From the NCBI GenBank assembly GCA_021462625.1, contig JAJNAU010000016.1:1-37664 (forward strand): a stretch of DNA of 37,664 nucleotides, read 5' to 3'. Made by a program: the position numbers and the translations under genes. Below are positions 1 to 7,608 of the stretch, in pieces (within the stretch, counting starts at the first letter, position 1; every line of letters begins with the position of its first letter). Source of the stretch: Shewanella sp. (GTDB lineage: Bacteria; Pseudomonadota; Gammaproteobacteria; Enterobacterales; Shewanellaceae). Below the pieces are notes generated by a model, which was not told where the DNA came from, searched no databases, and worked only from the letters and a program-made list of their open reading frames with translations.

Positions 1-27
1 CTTCGTGGTGAACTGCTTTTCAAAAAC

Positions 28-59
28 AAAAAGAGCCCTGCTTTAGCAGAGCTCTTTTT
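28..59. terminator. Bidirectional rho-independent terminator
   Basis: A 9-bp stem (AAAAAGAGC / GCTCTTTTT) continues past one mismatch into a CTGC/GCAG stem with a TTTA loop. It is flanked by A and T runs, so it can stop transcripts from either side. It would end the rhodanese transcript coming from the right and probably an unseen plus-strand gene to the left. Bases 1-27 are too short to identify that gene. Confidence 0.8.
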
Positions 60-123
60 ATATTCGCCTTAACTGAACGGTATTGCGGCAAGTTGCCGGG
101 CTTTGACTTTCAGGAACCGGCGT

Positions 124-510
124 TCACTTCTTGGTAGGTTGATGGGACATCAGGCCATCATAACCCAGGCCGTTGAAGGTGTTGGTGTATCCCTGATTGA
201 TCAACGCCTGCTGCGCCTGACCACTGCGGTTGCCACTGCGGCAATAGAGCACAATATCCGTATCCTTCGGAATTTGACGGGCAGCAAATAGCTGTGTCAC
301 TTCCGGCAGGGGAATATTTATCGCGCTTGGCAGATGGCCCTGCGCAAACTCAGCCGGAGTACGGACATCTACCACCATTGCGCCGTTGGCGATCCGCTCC
401 CAGGCTTGTTGGTACATATCATCATTGGCATGCGCCATACCGGTAAACAGGGAGCTCAACAAAAATACCGGTGTTAACATGCGCTTGACAATGGTTGAAG
501 CTGAAAGCAT
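124..510 (-). CDS. Periplasmic rhodanese-like sulfurtransferase
   Basis: This is a single-domain rhodanese of 128 aa. Residues about 8-28 form a signal peptide ending near AHA, so the mature domain should be periplasmic, as in PspE-type proteins. The domain shows the DVRTPAEF segment (residues 48-55) and the active-site loop CRSGNRSG with catalytic Cys90, which would carry the persulfide during transfer of sulfane sulfur to a thiophilic acceptor. The start is supported by a GAGGA ribosome site inside the end of the upstream DUF2892 gene, whose stop lies one base away, so the two are almost certainly co-transcribed. A membrane DUF2892 domain next to a rhodanese recalls YgaP, where both are fused. 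The physiological sulfur acceptor is unknown. Confidence 0.9.
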   Translation of the reverse strand: MLSASTIVKRMLTPVFLLSSLFTGMAHANDDMYQQAWERIANGAMVVDVRTPAEFAQGHLPSAINIPLPEVTQLFAARQIPKDTDIVLYCRSGNRSGQAQQALINQGYTNTFNGLGYDGLMSHQPTKK

Positions 511-511
511 G

Positions 512-757
512 TCAATTCCTCGTGATGGAAAGTTCAGCTTCCGATTTTACGCCCAATTTACGCATCAGTATAGCGGCAGGACAAAATCCGGTGAAGGCGC
601 TCTGAAACAGGTTGGCTCCCACAAAGGCCGTCAGCCAGATAAAGTGATGGCTGACAGTGGCTGTCAGGCCGAGTGAAAGCAATACCATAAATCCGGCGAA
701 AGCCATAATGGTCCGCTCCAGTGACATGGGCTTTTTGGTAGTTTGGTCAGTGTTCAT
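512..757 (-). CDS. DUF2892 (YgaP-type transmembrane) protein
   Basis: An 81-aa inner-membrane protein of the DUF2892 family. Two hydrophobic helices cover about residues 15-32 and 38-55. They are followed by the family hallmark TGFCPAAILMRKLG, whose Cys-Pro pair is typical. A strong GGGAG ribosome site sits 8 bases before the ATG. The gene lies between the RND permease and a rhodanese, and the stop-to-start gap to the rhodanese is one base. In YgaP the equivalent domain anchors a rhodanese to the membrane, so here the pair may act as a split version of it. A role in sulfur or cyanide handling is inference from that association only. Confidence 0.88.
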   Translation of the reverse strand: MNTDQTTKKPMSLERTIMAFAGFMVLLSLGLTATVSHHFIWLTAFVGANLFQSAFTGFCPAAILMRKLGVKSEAELSITRN

Positions 758-769
758 TATTGTTCTCCC

Positions 770-789
770 GGCGGCACCTGAGTGCCGCC
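770..789. other. Intercistronic hairpin between RND permease and DUF2892
   Basis: A perfect 8-bp GC-rich stem (GGCGGCAC / GTGCCGCC) with a CTGA loop lies between the permease stop and the DUF2892 ribosome site. On the minus strand it is not followed by a T run, so it looks more like an mRNA-stabilising or attenuating hairpin than a full terminator. It could separate expression of the pump from the DUF2892-rhodanese pair. Confidence 0.5.
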
Positions 790-817
790 TGTGTTGTTTT
801 CAGAATTGAATTCGTGT

Positions 818-3800
818 TCAGGATTGAATTTGTTTGGGGTATTGCCATGCGTAATACAGTAGGGGGATGACCACCAGAGTCAGCACTGTAGACACCAGAA
901 TGCCGAAGATCAGACTGATGGCCAGGCCGTTGAATATCGGGTCATCCAGAATAAACAGGGCGCCTATCATGGCGGCGACCGCAGTCAGCATAATGGGCTT
1001 GGCCCGCACTGTGGAGGCGGAGACCACCGCTTCAGCCAGCGGAATGCTCCGCGCCTGCTGCAGTTTGATAAAGTCCACCAACAGGATGGAGTTACGCACA
1101 ATAATCCCTGCCAGCGCGATCATGCCAATCATTGAGGTTGCAGTGAACTGAGCATGCAGCAGTGCATGGCCCGGCATTACGCCGATGATGGTCAGTGGGA
1201 TGGGCGCCATGATGATGAGCGGCACCAGATAGGAGCGGAAGTGCGCCACCACCAACAGATAGATGGCAATCATGCCCACGGCGTAGGCGATACCCATATC
1301 CCTGAAGGTTTCATAGGTGATCTTCCATTCGCCATCCCACAGCACGGCGATTTGATCCAGTCCTGATGGTTGGTGGATATAGTGTTGCGCCATGGTCGGG
1401 AACTTCTGCTCAAGCTCGCTGGCGATATTGAACATGCCATACAGCGGGCTATCCAGCGGTCCGGCCATATCGGCGGTAACCATGATCATGGGGACCATGT
1501 TTTTATGCACAATTTCTCGCTCGATGAAGCCCTTGTCGATGTGGACCAACTCAGCAATCGACACATTCCCCTTGGCACCTGTCAGTGTCATATTCAGCAG
1601 GGCATCCAGATCCATCTTAGTGCCTTCTTTCAGCTCCAGACGGATAGGCACGGGTGTCTTTTGACCATCCAGATGCAGGGTACCGGCATCTTTGCCGCCT
1701 ATGGAGGTGGCAATGGCATCGACCACACTGGCATAGGACACGCCGAGCAAGGCGGCACGTTGACGGTCAACGCGTACCTGCCATTTTTGCTGATCCGCCG
1801 GGATCATTATGTCGATATCCACCACATCCTTTGTCGCTTCAAACTGAGCTTTGACCTCCAGTGCCGCCTGTTTACGGATAGCCGGGCTGGGTCCATAAAC
1901 TTCAGCCACTATGGGTGACCAAACCGGTGGGCCGGGTGGCACTTCGACCACCTTGACCACAGCGTTGTGCTGCTGTGCGATTTGGGTCAGTTGTGGACGC
2001 ACCGCCAGGGCGATGGTGTGGCTGTCTCTGTCCCTGTGGTGTTTATCCAGCAGATTGACTTGAATGTCACCAAGCTCTGGGCTTTGACGCAGAAAGTAAT
2101 GACGCACCAGACCATTGAAGTTCATCGGTGCTGCGGTACCTGCGTACAGTTGCAGATCCTTCACTTCCTCAACCGTCCGCAGGTAGTCTGCCATTTTCCG
2201 CAGAACGCGCTGGGTATCTTCCAGAGGTGTGCCCTCGGGCATGTCAACTATCACCTGAAACTCAGACTTGTTGTCAAATGGCAGCATTTTCAGCACCACA
2301 TGCTTGGTCAGTGGCAGGGTCAGCGCCATGGCGATAAGGGAGATGATCCCAAGTCCAAGCAGTGCGCGGGCTTTACGGCCTTCACGACCATGTAGGAATG
2401 GCCCCATCAGCCTGTTGAACAATCTGTGCAGACGTGGATCAGTACCGTCCACATCATGGGGGGCACCTGTGTGGCGTTTCAGCAGCTTTTCCGCAAGCCA
2501 GGGCGTAACGGCAAATGCAATCACCAGCGAGATCAGCATGCCCATACTGGCATTGATGGGAATAGGGCTCATATAAGGGCCCATCAGCCCAGACACAAAG
2601 GCCATCGGCAGCAGTGCGGCAATCACTGTGAAGGTGGCCAGAATGGTTGGTCCTCCCACTTCATCAACAGCGCCCGGGATTAAACTGTGCAGTGGCTTGT
2701 CTGTCATCGACATATGACGGTGAATGTTCTCGACCACGACGATAGCATCATCCACCAGAATCCCTATTGAGAAAATCAGCGCGAACAGCGATACCCGGTT
2801 GAGAGTAAAGCCCCAGGCCCAGCTGGCAAACAGGGTAATCGCCAGTGTGATGATAATGGCGATGCCTACCACCACAGATTCTCTCAACCCCATAGTCAGT
2901 ACCACCAAAAGCACTACAGCGGCGGTAGCGAAGATGAGTTTGAATATCAGGGTATTGGATTTTTCAGCCGCCGTCTTACCATAGTCACGGGTAATATCTG
3001 CCTTGATGTTGTCGGGAAGCAGCACATTTTCCACCGCAGCGATACGCTCGCGCACTGCTTTGGCGATATCCACGGCGTTTTGTCCGGCCTGCTTGCCTAT
3101 GGCAATGGTAACTGCCGGGAAGGTGCCGCTTTTGCCTGTGTAAAACACGTTATTTTCAGGAAGATCCGCAGCCAGGGTGATATCGGCGATATCCCCCAGA
3201 TACACAGGTTGCTGACGACCGTTGGCATCCGGGATAACGGCAACCAGCAGCTGTTCTACATCCGCCTGACTGTGCAGGAATTGCCCTGCCTGAACTTTGA
3301 TGACCTGATTGTCCTGAACCAACGGCGCTGGCATGGAGATCAAGTTGTTGCTTTTCAGGCTTTGACCTATCTGATCAAACGACAGACCATAGCCCCTGAG
3401 TTTGGCCGGATCTATGCGCACATTGAGCACCAGTTGATGCTGGCCGACTGTGTAGACTTCACGGGTTCCGGGAATGCGTTTGAGCTCAGTCTCCAGATTC
3501 TGCGCTACCCGGGTGAGAGCTGGCGCCGTTACTGTCGGGTCTTCACTCCAGAGTGTCAGGTTAACGATCGGCACATCATCAATACCGCGGGGTTTGATCA
3601 AAGGCTTACCGACACCGGCAGAAGCTGGCAGCTTGTCCATATTGGAATAGAGCTGGTTGTATAGGCGAACGATGGCTTCCGAACGGGGCACACCAACGTC
3701 AAACGCCACAATAAACATGGCGCCATCGGCTCGGGAGAAGGAGTACAGGGTATCAATATCGCGGATCTGGGAGATCACCTGCTCAGCCGGCAGGGTAACC

Positions 3801-4015
3801 AGTTGCTCCACCTCTCTGGGAGTGGCGCCGGGGAAGGGCACAAACACATCGGCGAAGGTGACGTCGATTTGTGGCTCTTCTTCTTTCGGGGTGATCAGAA
3901 TGGCGAACAGCCCCAGTAACAAGCCCAACAGGGCCAGCAATGGCGTGATGGCATTACCCAGAAACAGCGTCGCAATACGACCTGAAATCCCGAGATTATC
4001 AGTCTGTTTATTCAT
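818..4015 (-). CDS. RND efflux transporter, inner-membrane permease subunit
   Basis: A 1065-aa AcrB-like (HAE-type) resistance-nodulation-division permease. The N-terminal helix (about residues 20-42) is followed by a large periplasmic pore domain starting PKEEEPQIDV. Helix 4 carries the proton-relay Asp pair in GILVDDAIVVVENI (about residues 415-430). The second half repeats the architecture, ending with GIIVRNSILLVDFI and a final helix. It would use the proton gradient to expel compounds through a tripartite pump. The start codon overlaps the stop of the upstream membrane fusion gene by one base, showing translational coupling. No outer-membrane channel gene is present, so a TolC-type partner elsewhere is expected. 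No regulator gene is adjacent. The substrate cannot be told from sequence. Confidence 0.93.
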   Translation of the reverse strand: MNKQTDNLGISGRIATLFLGNAITPLLALLGLLLGLFAILITPKEEEPQIDVTFADVFVPFPGATPREVEQLVTLPAEQVISQIRDIDTLYSFSRADGAMFIVAFDVGVPRSEAIVRLYNQLYSNMDKLPASAGVGKPLIKPRGIDDVPIVNLTLWSEDPTVTAPALTRVAQNLETELKRIPGTREVYTVGQHQLVLNVRIDPAKLRGYGLSFDQIGQSLKSNNLISMPAPLVQDNQVIKVQAGQFLHSQADVEQLLVAVIPDANGRQQPVYLGDIADITLAADLPENNVFYTGKSGTFPAVTIAIGKQAGQNAVDIAKAVRERIAAVENVLLPDNIKADITRDYGKTAAEKSNTLIFKLIFATAAVVLLVVLTMGLRESVVVGIAIIITLAITLFASWAWGFTLNRVSLFALIFSIGILVDDAIVVVENIHRHMSMTDKPLHSLIPGAVDEVGGPTILATFTVIAALLPMAFVSGLMGPYMSPIPINASMGMLISLVIAFAVTPWLAEKLLKRHTGAPHDVDGTDPRLHRLFNRLMGPFLHGREGRKARALLGLGIISLIAMALTLPLTKHVVLKMLPFDNKSEFQVIVDMPEGTPLEDTQRVLRKMADYLRTVEEVKDLQLYAGTAAPMNFNGLVRHYFLRQSPELGDIQVNLLDKHHRDRDSHTIALAVRPQLTQIAQQHNAVVKVVEVPPGPPVWSPIVAEVYGPSPAIRKQAALEVKAQFEATKDVVDIDIMIPADQQKWQVRVDRQRAALLGVSYASVVDAIATSIGGKDAGTLHLDGQKTPVPIRLELKEGTKMDLDALLNMTLTGAKGNVSIAELVHIDKGFIEREIVHKNMVPMIMVTADMAGPLDSPLYGMFNIASELEQKFPTMAQHYIHQPSGLDQIAVLWDGEWKITYETFRDMGIAYAVGMIAIYLLVVAHFRSYLVPLIIMAPIPLTIIGVMPGHALLHAQFTATSMIGMIALAGIIVRNSILLVDFIKLQQARSIPLAEAVVSASTVRAKPIMLTAVAAMIGALFILDDPIFNGLAISLIFGILVSTVLTLVVIPLLYYAWQYPKQIQS

Positions 4016-5037
4016 TATGGCGTCCTCTGCTTGAGCAGCGCATCATAGGCATTAAGAGCGATTTCATCACCCGCTTTGAGCCCCGCCAGAATCACCACCT
4101 GATCCCCCTGTTTTTCGCCCACACGCACCTGGGTCAGTAAAAAGTCATCACCCTGCTTCAGGTACACAGCACTCAGTTCGTTCTGGGTGTAAAGGGCGCT
4201 CTGGGGAATGAGCACCATAGGACGTTTGTCGATAACAAAGCTGGCCTTGGCCATGGTACTTGGCGCCAGATCCCGGGTTTTGTCAGGAAAGGGTACCCGG
4301 ACTTCAAAATTGTGGCCGACGCCGGAAGCGAAGTTAAACACCTGGAAGTCATTCAGCTCAAAACGGCGGCCATCGTCCAGTGCGATCTCAATCTGCGGAT
4401 TATTTTTCAGGGCTCTGAGGTACTGCTGGGGAACCATCAGTACTGCGCGCATCTGATCCAGAGAATAGCCGGAAAGCAATGCCTGACCGGGGGCAACGGC
4501 TTCACCGATTTCGACATGGCGCTGGGTCACAATCCCGGAGAAGGGGGCGTAAACCTGAGTGTAAGCTACTGACTCTCTAGCTTTTTCGACTTGAGCTTTG
4601 GCGGCTTTAACGGCGCCCTGGGCACTCTTGGCCTGAGCGGTTATCCGGTCCATATCTCCCTTGGAAATGGCACCCTGAGGAAACAATTCGCTGTAGCGTT
4701 TGAGTTGTGCCTGAGCATCGGTATTGAGCGCCAGGGCTCTGGCATACTCTGCCTCTGCGGCGGCCAGTGAGGCACCCTGCTCGGTAGAAGTGATCCGCAA
4801 TAAACTAGCATTGGCCGGTACTCTGTCATTAACGTCATAATTTATCGACAGAATTCGCCCTGAGGTCTGTGCCGATACTGTTGCTGCCATGACCGGTTCA
4901 ATGGTGGCATCCAAAGTCAGATATCTTTCCTTGGGGGCATCGTTGACCGTCAGGCTGGCGATGGGGCTGTCGGCTGCCACGACGGCACTGGACAGGGACA
5001 ATCCTAAAAGCATTAACATCCTGGTTCGTCTTTTCAT
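4015..5037 (-). CDS. RND efflux periplasmic adaptor (membrane fusion protein)
   Basis: A HlyD/AcrA-type periplasmic adaptor of 340 aa from the chosen ATG. A signal peptide (MKRRTRMLMLLGLSLSSAVVA) is followed by a beta-barrel/lipoyl half, an alpha-helical hairpin rich in Ala/Gln (about residues 75-140), the second lipoyl half (YAPFSGIVTQRHVEIGEAVAPGQ) and a C-terminal barrel. It would bridge the permease to an outer-membrane channel. I prefer this ATG to one 33 bases upstream (5070) because the signal peptide begins here and an AGAGA-like site precedes it; the upstream ATG has none. The downstream permease start overlaps its stop. The 160-bp AT-rich gap upstream should hold the promoter, but I could not assign boxes. 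Confidence 0.92.
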   Translation of the reverse strand: MKRRTRMLMLLGLSLSSAVVAADSPIASLTVNDAPKERYLTLDATIEPVMAATVSAQTSGRILSINYDVNDRVPANASLLRITSTEQGASLAAAEAEYARALALNTDAQAQLKRYSELFPQGAISKGDMDRITAQAKSAQGAVKAAKAQVEKARESVAYTQVYAPFSGIVTQRHVEIGEAVAPGQALLSGYSLDQMRAVLMVPQQYLRALKNNPQIEIALDDGRRFELNDFQVFNFASGVGHNFEVRVPFPDKTRDLAPSTMAKASFVIDKRPMVLIPQSALYTQNELSAVYLKQGDDFLLTQVRVGEKQGDQVVILAGLKAGDEIALNAYDALLKQRTP

Positions 5038-5197
5038 ATTTTGATCTCTGCATAGCGGGTCGCAATCCATGAGAAAATTCTAATGGAAGCGAAAGGCCAC
5101 GACAACAATGTTTATGAAAAAAAATTAATAAAGGCATCTATTTTTCTGATTTGATTGGAATATACAGCTAATCAATGGGTAAATTCAGCCTGGTGAT

Positions 5198-5914
5198 TTA
5201 GTCGGTTAAATAGTAAGTAAGGGTTGATACTACCCTGACATTTTTGATGTAAGGGGTATTACTGTCTCGATCTGAGATGATGAATTGCCCCTGACTGGCG
5301 GTTTTGATTTTCCCCAGCCTGGAATCTGAGTCCCGGGCAAACTTTTCAGCGACCTCTCTGGCATTGCGGGTCGCCAGTTGGATCATTTCAGGTTTGATCT
5401 CGTTGAGGCCCGTGAACAGATACTCCACCCGGCTTTGGTAATCGTCCGTAGAGATGGTGATACCTTTCTCCAGCAACTGGGTCAGTTTGCCGCGGCTGAG
5501 ACGCACCTGCTCAACATTGTTGGTATAAACCGATACGGTGGATTTGGCGAAGTAGCGGTAACGTACGTTGGGATCGACATAGCCTCTGGCTTGTCTGTCT
5601 TCGATATTGGGCAGGGAAACGGTGATCTCCTGCTCCTGAAAGCCGAGTGATTTAAGGAAAGCAACCACGACAGCAGTTTTGCTTTCGACGTTGCGGTATA
5701 GGCTCTTGAGGTCGTTATCCACCTCAGTAAACTGAATTGGCCAGATGGCGATGTTGGCGCTGACCTCCTTCTCGGCCAAGCCTTTGACATTGACAGTCCG
5801 ATCCATGGATTTGACTTTAAGCAGGGTATCGCCAACCAGCCAGGCTGAACCCATCAGTCCGGCGGCCAACAATAACCCCAGGATCAGGGCAGCCAGAGGG
5901 GGAGAGGTTTTCAT
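5198..5914 (-). CDS. SIMPL domain-containing protein (DUF541)
   Basis: A 238-aa member of the SIMPL/DUF541 family. It has one N-terminal hydrophobic anchor (about residues 9-27), then the typical VKGLAEKEVSANIAIWPIQF opening and alternating strands and helices to the C-terminal RVVSTLTYYLTD. The family is often periplasmic or membrane-anchored; its biochemical role is poorly defined, with some members linked to oxidative stress or signalling complexes. The start at 5914 is chosen over the longer reading frame (to 5977) because an AAGGAG ribosome site lies 6 bases upstream and the anchor begins here. It sits 160 bp upstream of the adaptor gene on the same strand, so co-transcription with the pump is possible but unproven. 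Confidence 0.88.
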   Translation of the reverse strand: MKTSPPLAALILGLLLAAGLMGSAWLVGDTLLKVKSMDRTVNVKGLAEKEVSANIAIWPIQFTEVDNDLKSLYRNVESKTAVVVAFLKSLGFQEQEITVSLPNIEDRQARGYVDPNVRYRYFAKSTVSVYTNNVEQVRLSRGKLTQLLEKGITISTDDYQSRVEYLFTGLNEIKPEMIQLATRNAREVAEKFARDSDSRLGKIKTASQGQFIISDRDSNTPYIKNVRVVSTLTYYLTD

Positions 5915-5974
5915 ATTCGCTCCTTGCCTTGTCAATTCTGGTTTCATTTTACCCCCACAGATAGGTTGGGACAA

Positions 5975-6006
5975 CAAAACAAAACGCCCCGCAAGAGCGG
6001 GGCGTT
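5975..6006 (-). terminator. Rho-independent terminator of fadL
   Basis: A perfect 10-bp GC-rich stem (AACGCCCCGC / GCGGGGCGTT) with a 4-base loop. Read on the minus strand it is followed by TTTTGTTTTGTTG. It lies about 35 bases beyond the fadL stop and insulates the SIMPL gene from fadL transcription. Confidence 0.88.
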
Positions 6007-6040
6007 GGATGCTGAGTCAGCTTAGCTTAAAAGCCTTGGC

Positions 6041-7300
6041 TTAGAAGCTGTAGCTGTACTGCACTGAGAAGTAGTTGGCGCCTGTGTCGGTGACTGCGTT
6101 CAGTTGACCAAACAGAGACTTTTCGGTCAAATGAGTTTCTTCACCCATTACATGAGCGAAACCAAAGTCAACAGAGGACTTGTTGCTTAGGTGGTAAGTC
6201 GCACCCAAAGACAGCCACTGACGGTCGGAGTCAGGGATAGAGATAGACTGGATATTATCGACTACGCCCAAGTCATAGGCGTAACCGGCGCGCAGGGTCC
6301 ACTTATCATTCAGGGTGTAAGTGCCACCGACACTGAAGAACCAGGAATCTTTCCACTGATACACTTTCAAAGGCTCGTCAGGACTATGCAGATCCACAGA
6401 AGTAAAGTTGCTCCACTTGGTCCACTGGGCGGTGTAAGACAGGGCAAATTGTTCTGTCAGCTGGTGGAAGCCGGCAAACTGAGCGATATCAGCCATAGGC
6501 ACTGTCAATTCGCTATGGTCAGCCAACTTCATAGTATCAGAGCTCAATTTTTTAAGGGTGCCTTCCACTTTCATATCAGGGCTGAAGCGGTAGCTCAGGC
6601 CGAAACGGTTGTTGGCATTCAGCTCATAGGTTATGCCTAGGATACCGCCAAAACCGATACCGTCAGCGTCAACGTCAACAGTTTCCAAAGGAATGAGCAT
6701 CGTCGGTGACAGAGCCATTTTTCCCTGGCGAGTCAGAACACCTTCACCGTGAATAATATCCAGACCGGCACCTATGCTCCACTGTTCGTTAATGCGTGCA
6801 GAGATGCTGGCATTAAAGTTAACTGTGGTCACTTCAGTTTTACCGAAAAGATCGGCTGGACTCAGTTTGTTACTTAAAGCCAAGTCAGAGGTATCGGTAC
6901 CGGTTCCATAGTTGGAGAACACACCCAAACCAAAAGCGAAGGTGTCGTTGATTGGCTGGATATAGAAGGCATTTGGAATGATTTTGCCTTCAGCAGCGTT
7001 GTCCAGACCACCATATTGAACTGGGCCAGGTGCCTGAGGAGAGCTCAGAGAAGCATCTTTGATCTCAGCAGTAACATCAGCATAGGTGATACCCAGAGAC
7101 AGGGCTTTCTCATCGAACATGGCCATGGCCGCTGGGTTACGGGCCAGCACAGAGGCATTGTCAGCGATTGCGGCGTCACCGGCGAATGCACGGCCAATAC
7201 CGGTGGCCGATTGGCTGTTTAGCTGGAAACCGGCAGCCATTGCTTGAGAGCTCGCAGTAGTGATTGCTACGGCCAGAACAGTCTTGTTGAAATACTTCAT
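6041..7300 (-). CDS. fadL: FadL-family outer-membrane long-chain fatty acid transporter
   Basis: A 419-aa OMPP1/FadL/TodX-family beta-barrel. The signal peptide is MKYFNKTVLAVAITTASSQAMA, giving a mature N-terminus AGFQLN as in FadL proteins, where this hatch segment plugs the barrel. The NPAAMA motif follows (about residue 55). Repeated amphipathic strands lead to a C-terminal aromatic residue (SYSF), the usual signal for barrel insertion. It would pass long-chain fatty acids or other hydrophobic molecules across the outer membrane, feeding beta-oxidation enzymes such as fadI/fadJ further along this window. An AGAG ribosome site precedes the ATG. A FadR-like site and a FabR-like palindrome lie upstream. 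It is followed by a strong terminator, so it is probably monocistronic. A substrate other than fatty acids cannot be excluded. Confidence 0.9.
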   Translation of the reverse strand: MKYFNKTVLAVAITTASSQAMAAGFQLNSQSATGIGRAFAGDAAIADNASVLARNPAAMAMFDEKALSLGITYADVTAEIKDASLSSPQAPGPVQYGGLDNAAEGKIIPNAFYIQPINDTFAFGLGVFSNYGTGTDTSDLALSNKLSPADLFGKTEVTTVNFNASISARINEQWSIGAGLDIIHGEGVLTRQGKMALSPTMLIPLETVDVDADGIGFGGILGITYELNANNRFGLSYRFSPDMKVEGTLKKLSSDTMKLADHSELTVPMADIAQFAGFHQLTEQFALSYTAQWTKWSNFTSVDLHSPDEPLKVYQWKDSWFFSVGGTYTLNDKWTLRAGYAYDLGVVDNIQSISIPDSDRQWLSLGATYHLSNKSSVDFGFAHVMGEETHLTEKSLFGQLNAVTDTGANYFSVQYSYSF

Positions 7301-7383
7301 TATTATTTTCTCTTTATCGTGGAGGTCGCTTTGTGTCGCCCCTCTAATTATCGTGGCTCATCATAGGGAGGTGGGGGGATTCC

Positions 7384-7400
7384 AACAACTCCGACCAGAG
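7384..7400 (-). promoter_or_regulatory. Candidate FadR operator upstream of fadL
   Basis: On the minus strand this reads CTCTGGTCGGAGTTGTT. It matches the E. coli-type FadR consensus AGCTGGTCCGACNTGTT at 12 of 16 scored positions, including the TGGTC core. It lies 84-100 bases before the fadL start codon, a plausible promoter-proximal position. I recalled the consensus from memory, and the site is not a good palindrome, so confidence is moderate. Confidence 0.45.
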
Positions 7401-7560
7401 CTTAAAGATGTTAATCAATAGTTAATCGATAGGTTTGTTTTAACTGTAAAAAATGCGCTGAAGTATGCTGTTAAGCTCAGATATCAGTATGATAGGATTA
7501 TGCAGCGATATTGCTGTTTGATGCGTCTGTTGATCAGTTGTTGAGTGCTGTTTTGTGTGG

Positions 7561-7580
7561 TGGCGTACATGTGTACGCCA
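7561..7580. promoter_or_regulatory. Near-perfect palindrome resembling a FabR operator
   Basis: TGGCGTACATGTGTACGCCA has 9-bp perfect arms around a 2-base centre. The arms GGCGTACA..TGTACGCC closely resemble the AGCGTACA..TGTTCGCT type operator of the unsaturated-fatty-acid regulator FabR. It lies about 260 bases upstream of the fadL start and 29 bases after the putP stop. Neither strand has a T run after it, so it is a poor terminator candidate. The rest of the 7301-7608 gap holds the FadR-like site above and AT-rich sequence with no gene. Confidence 0.45.
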
Positions 7581-7608
7581 ATTCGAGAAAAATCAGTTTT
7601 GAAGCTCT

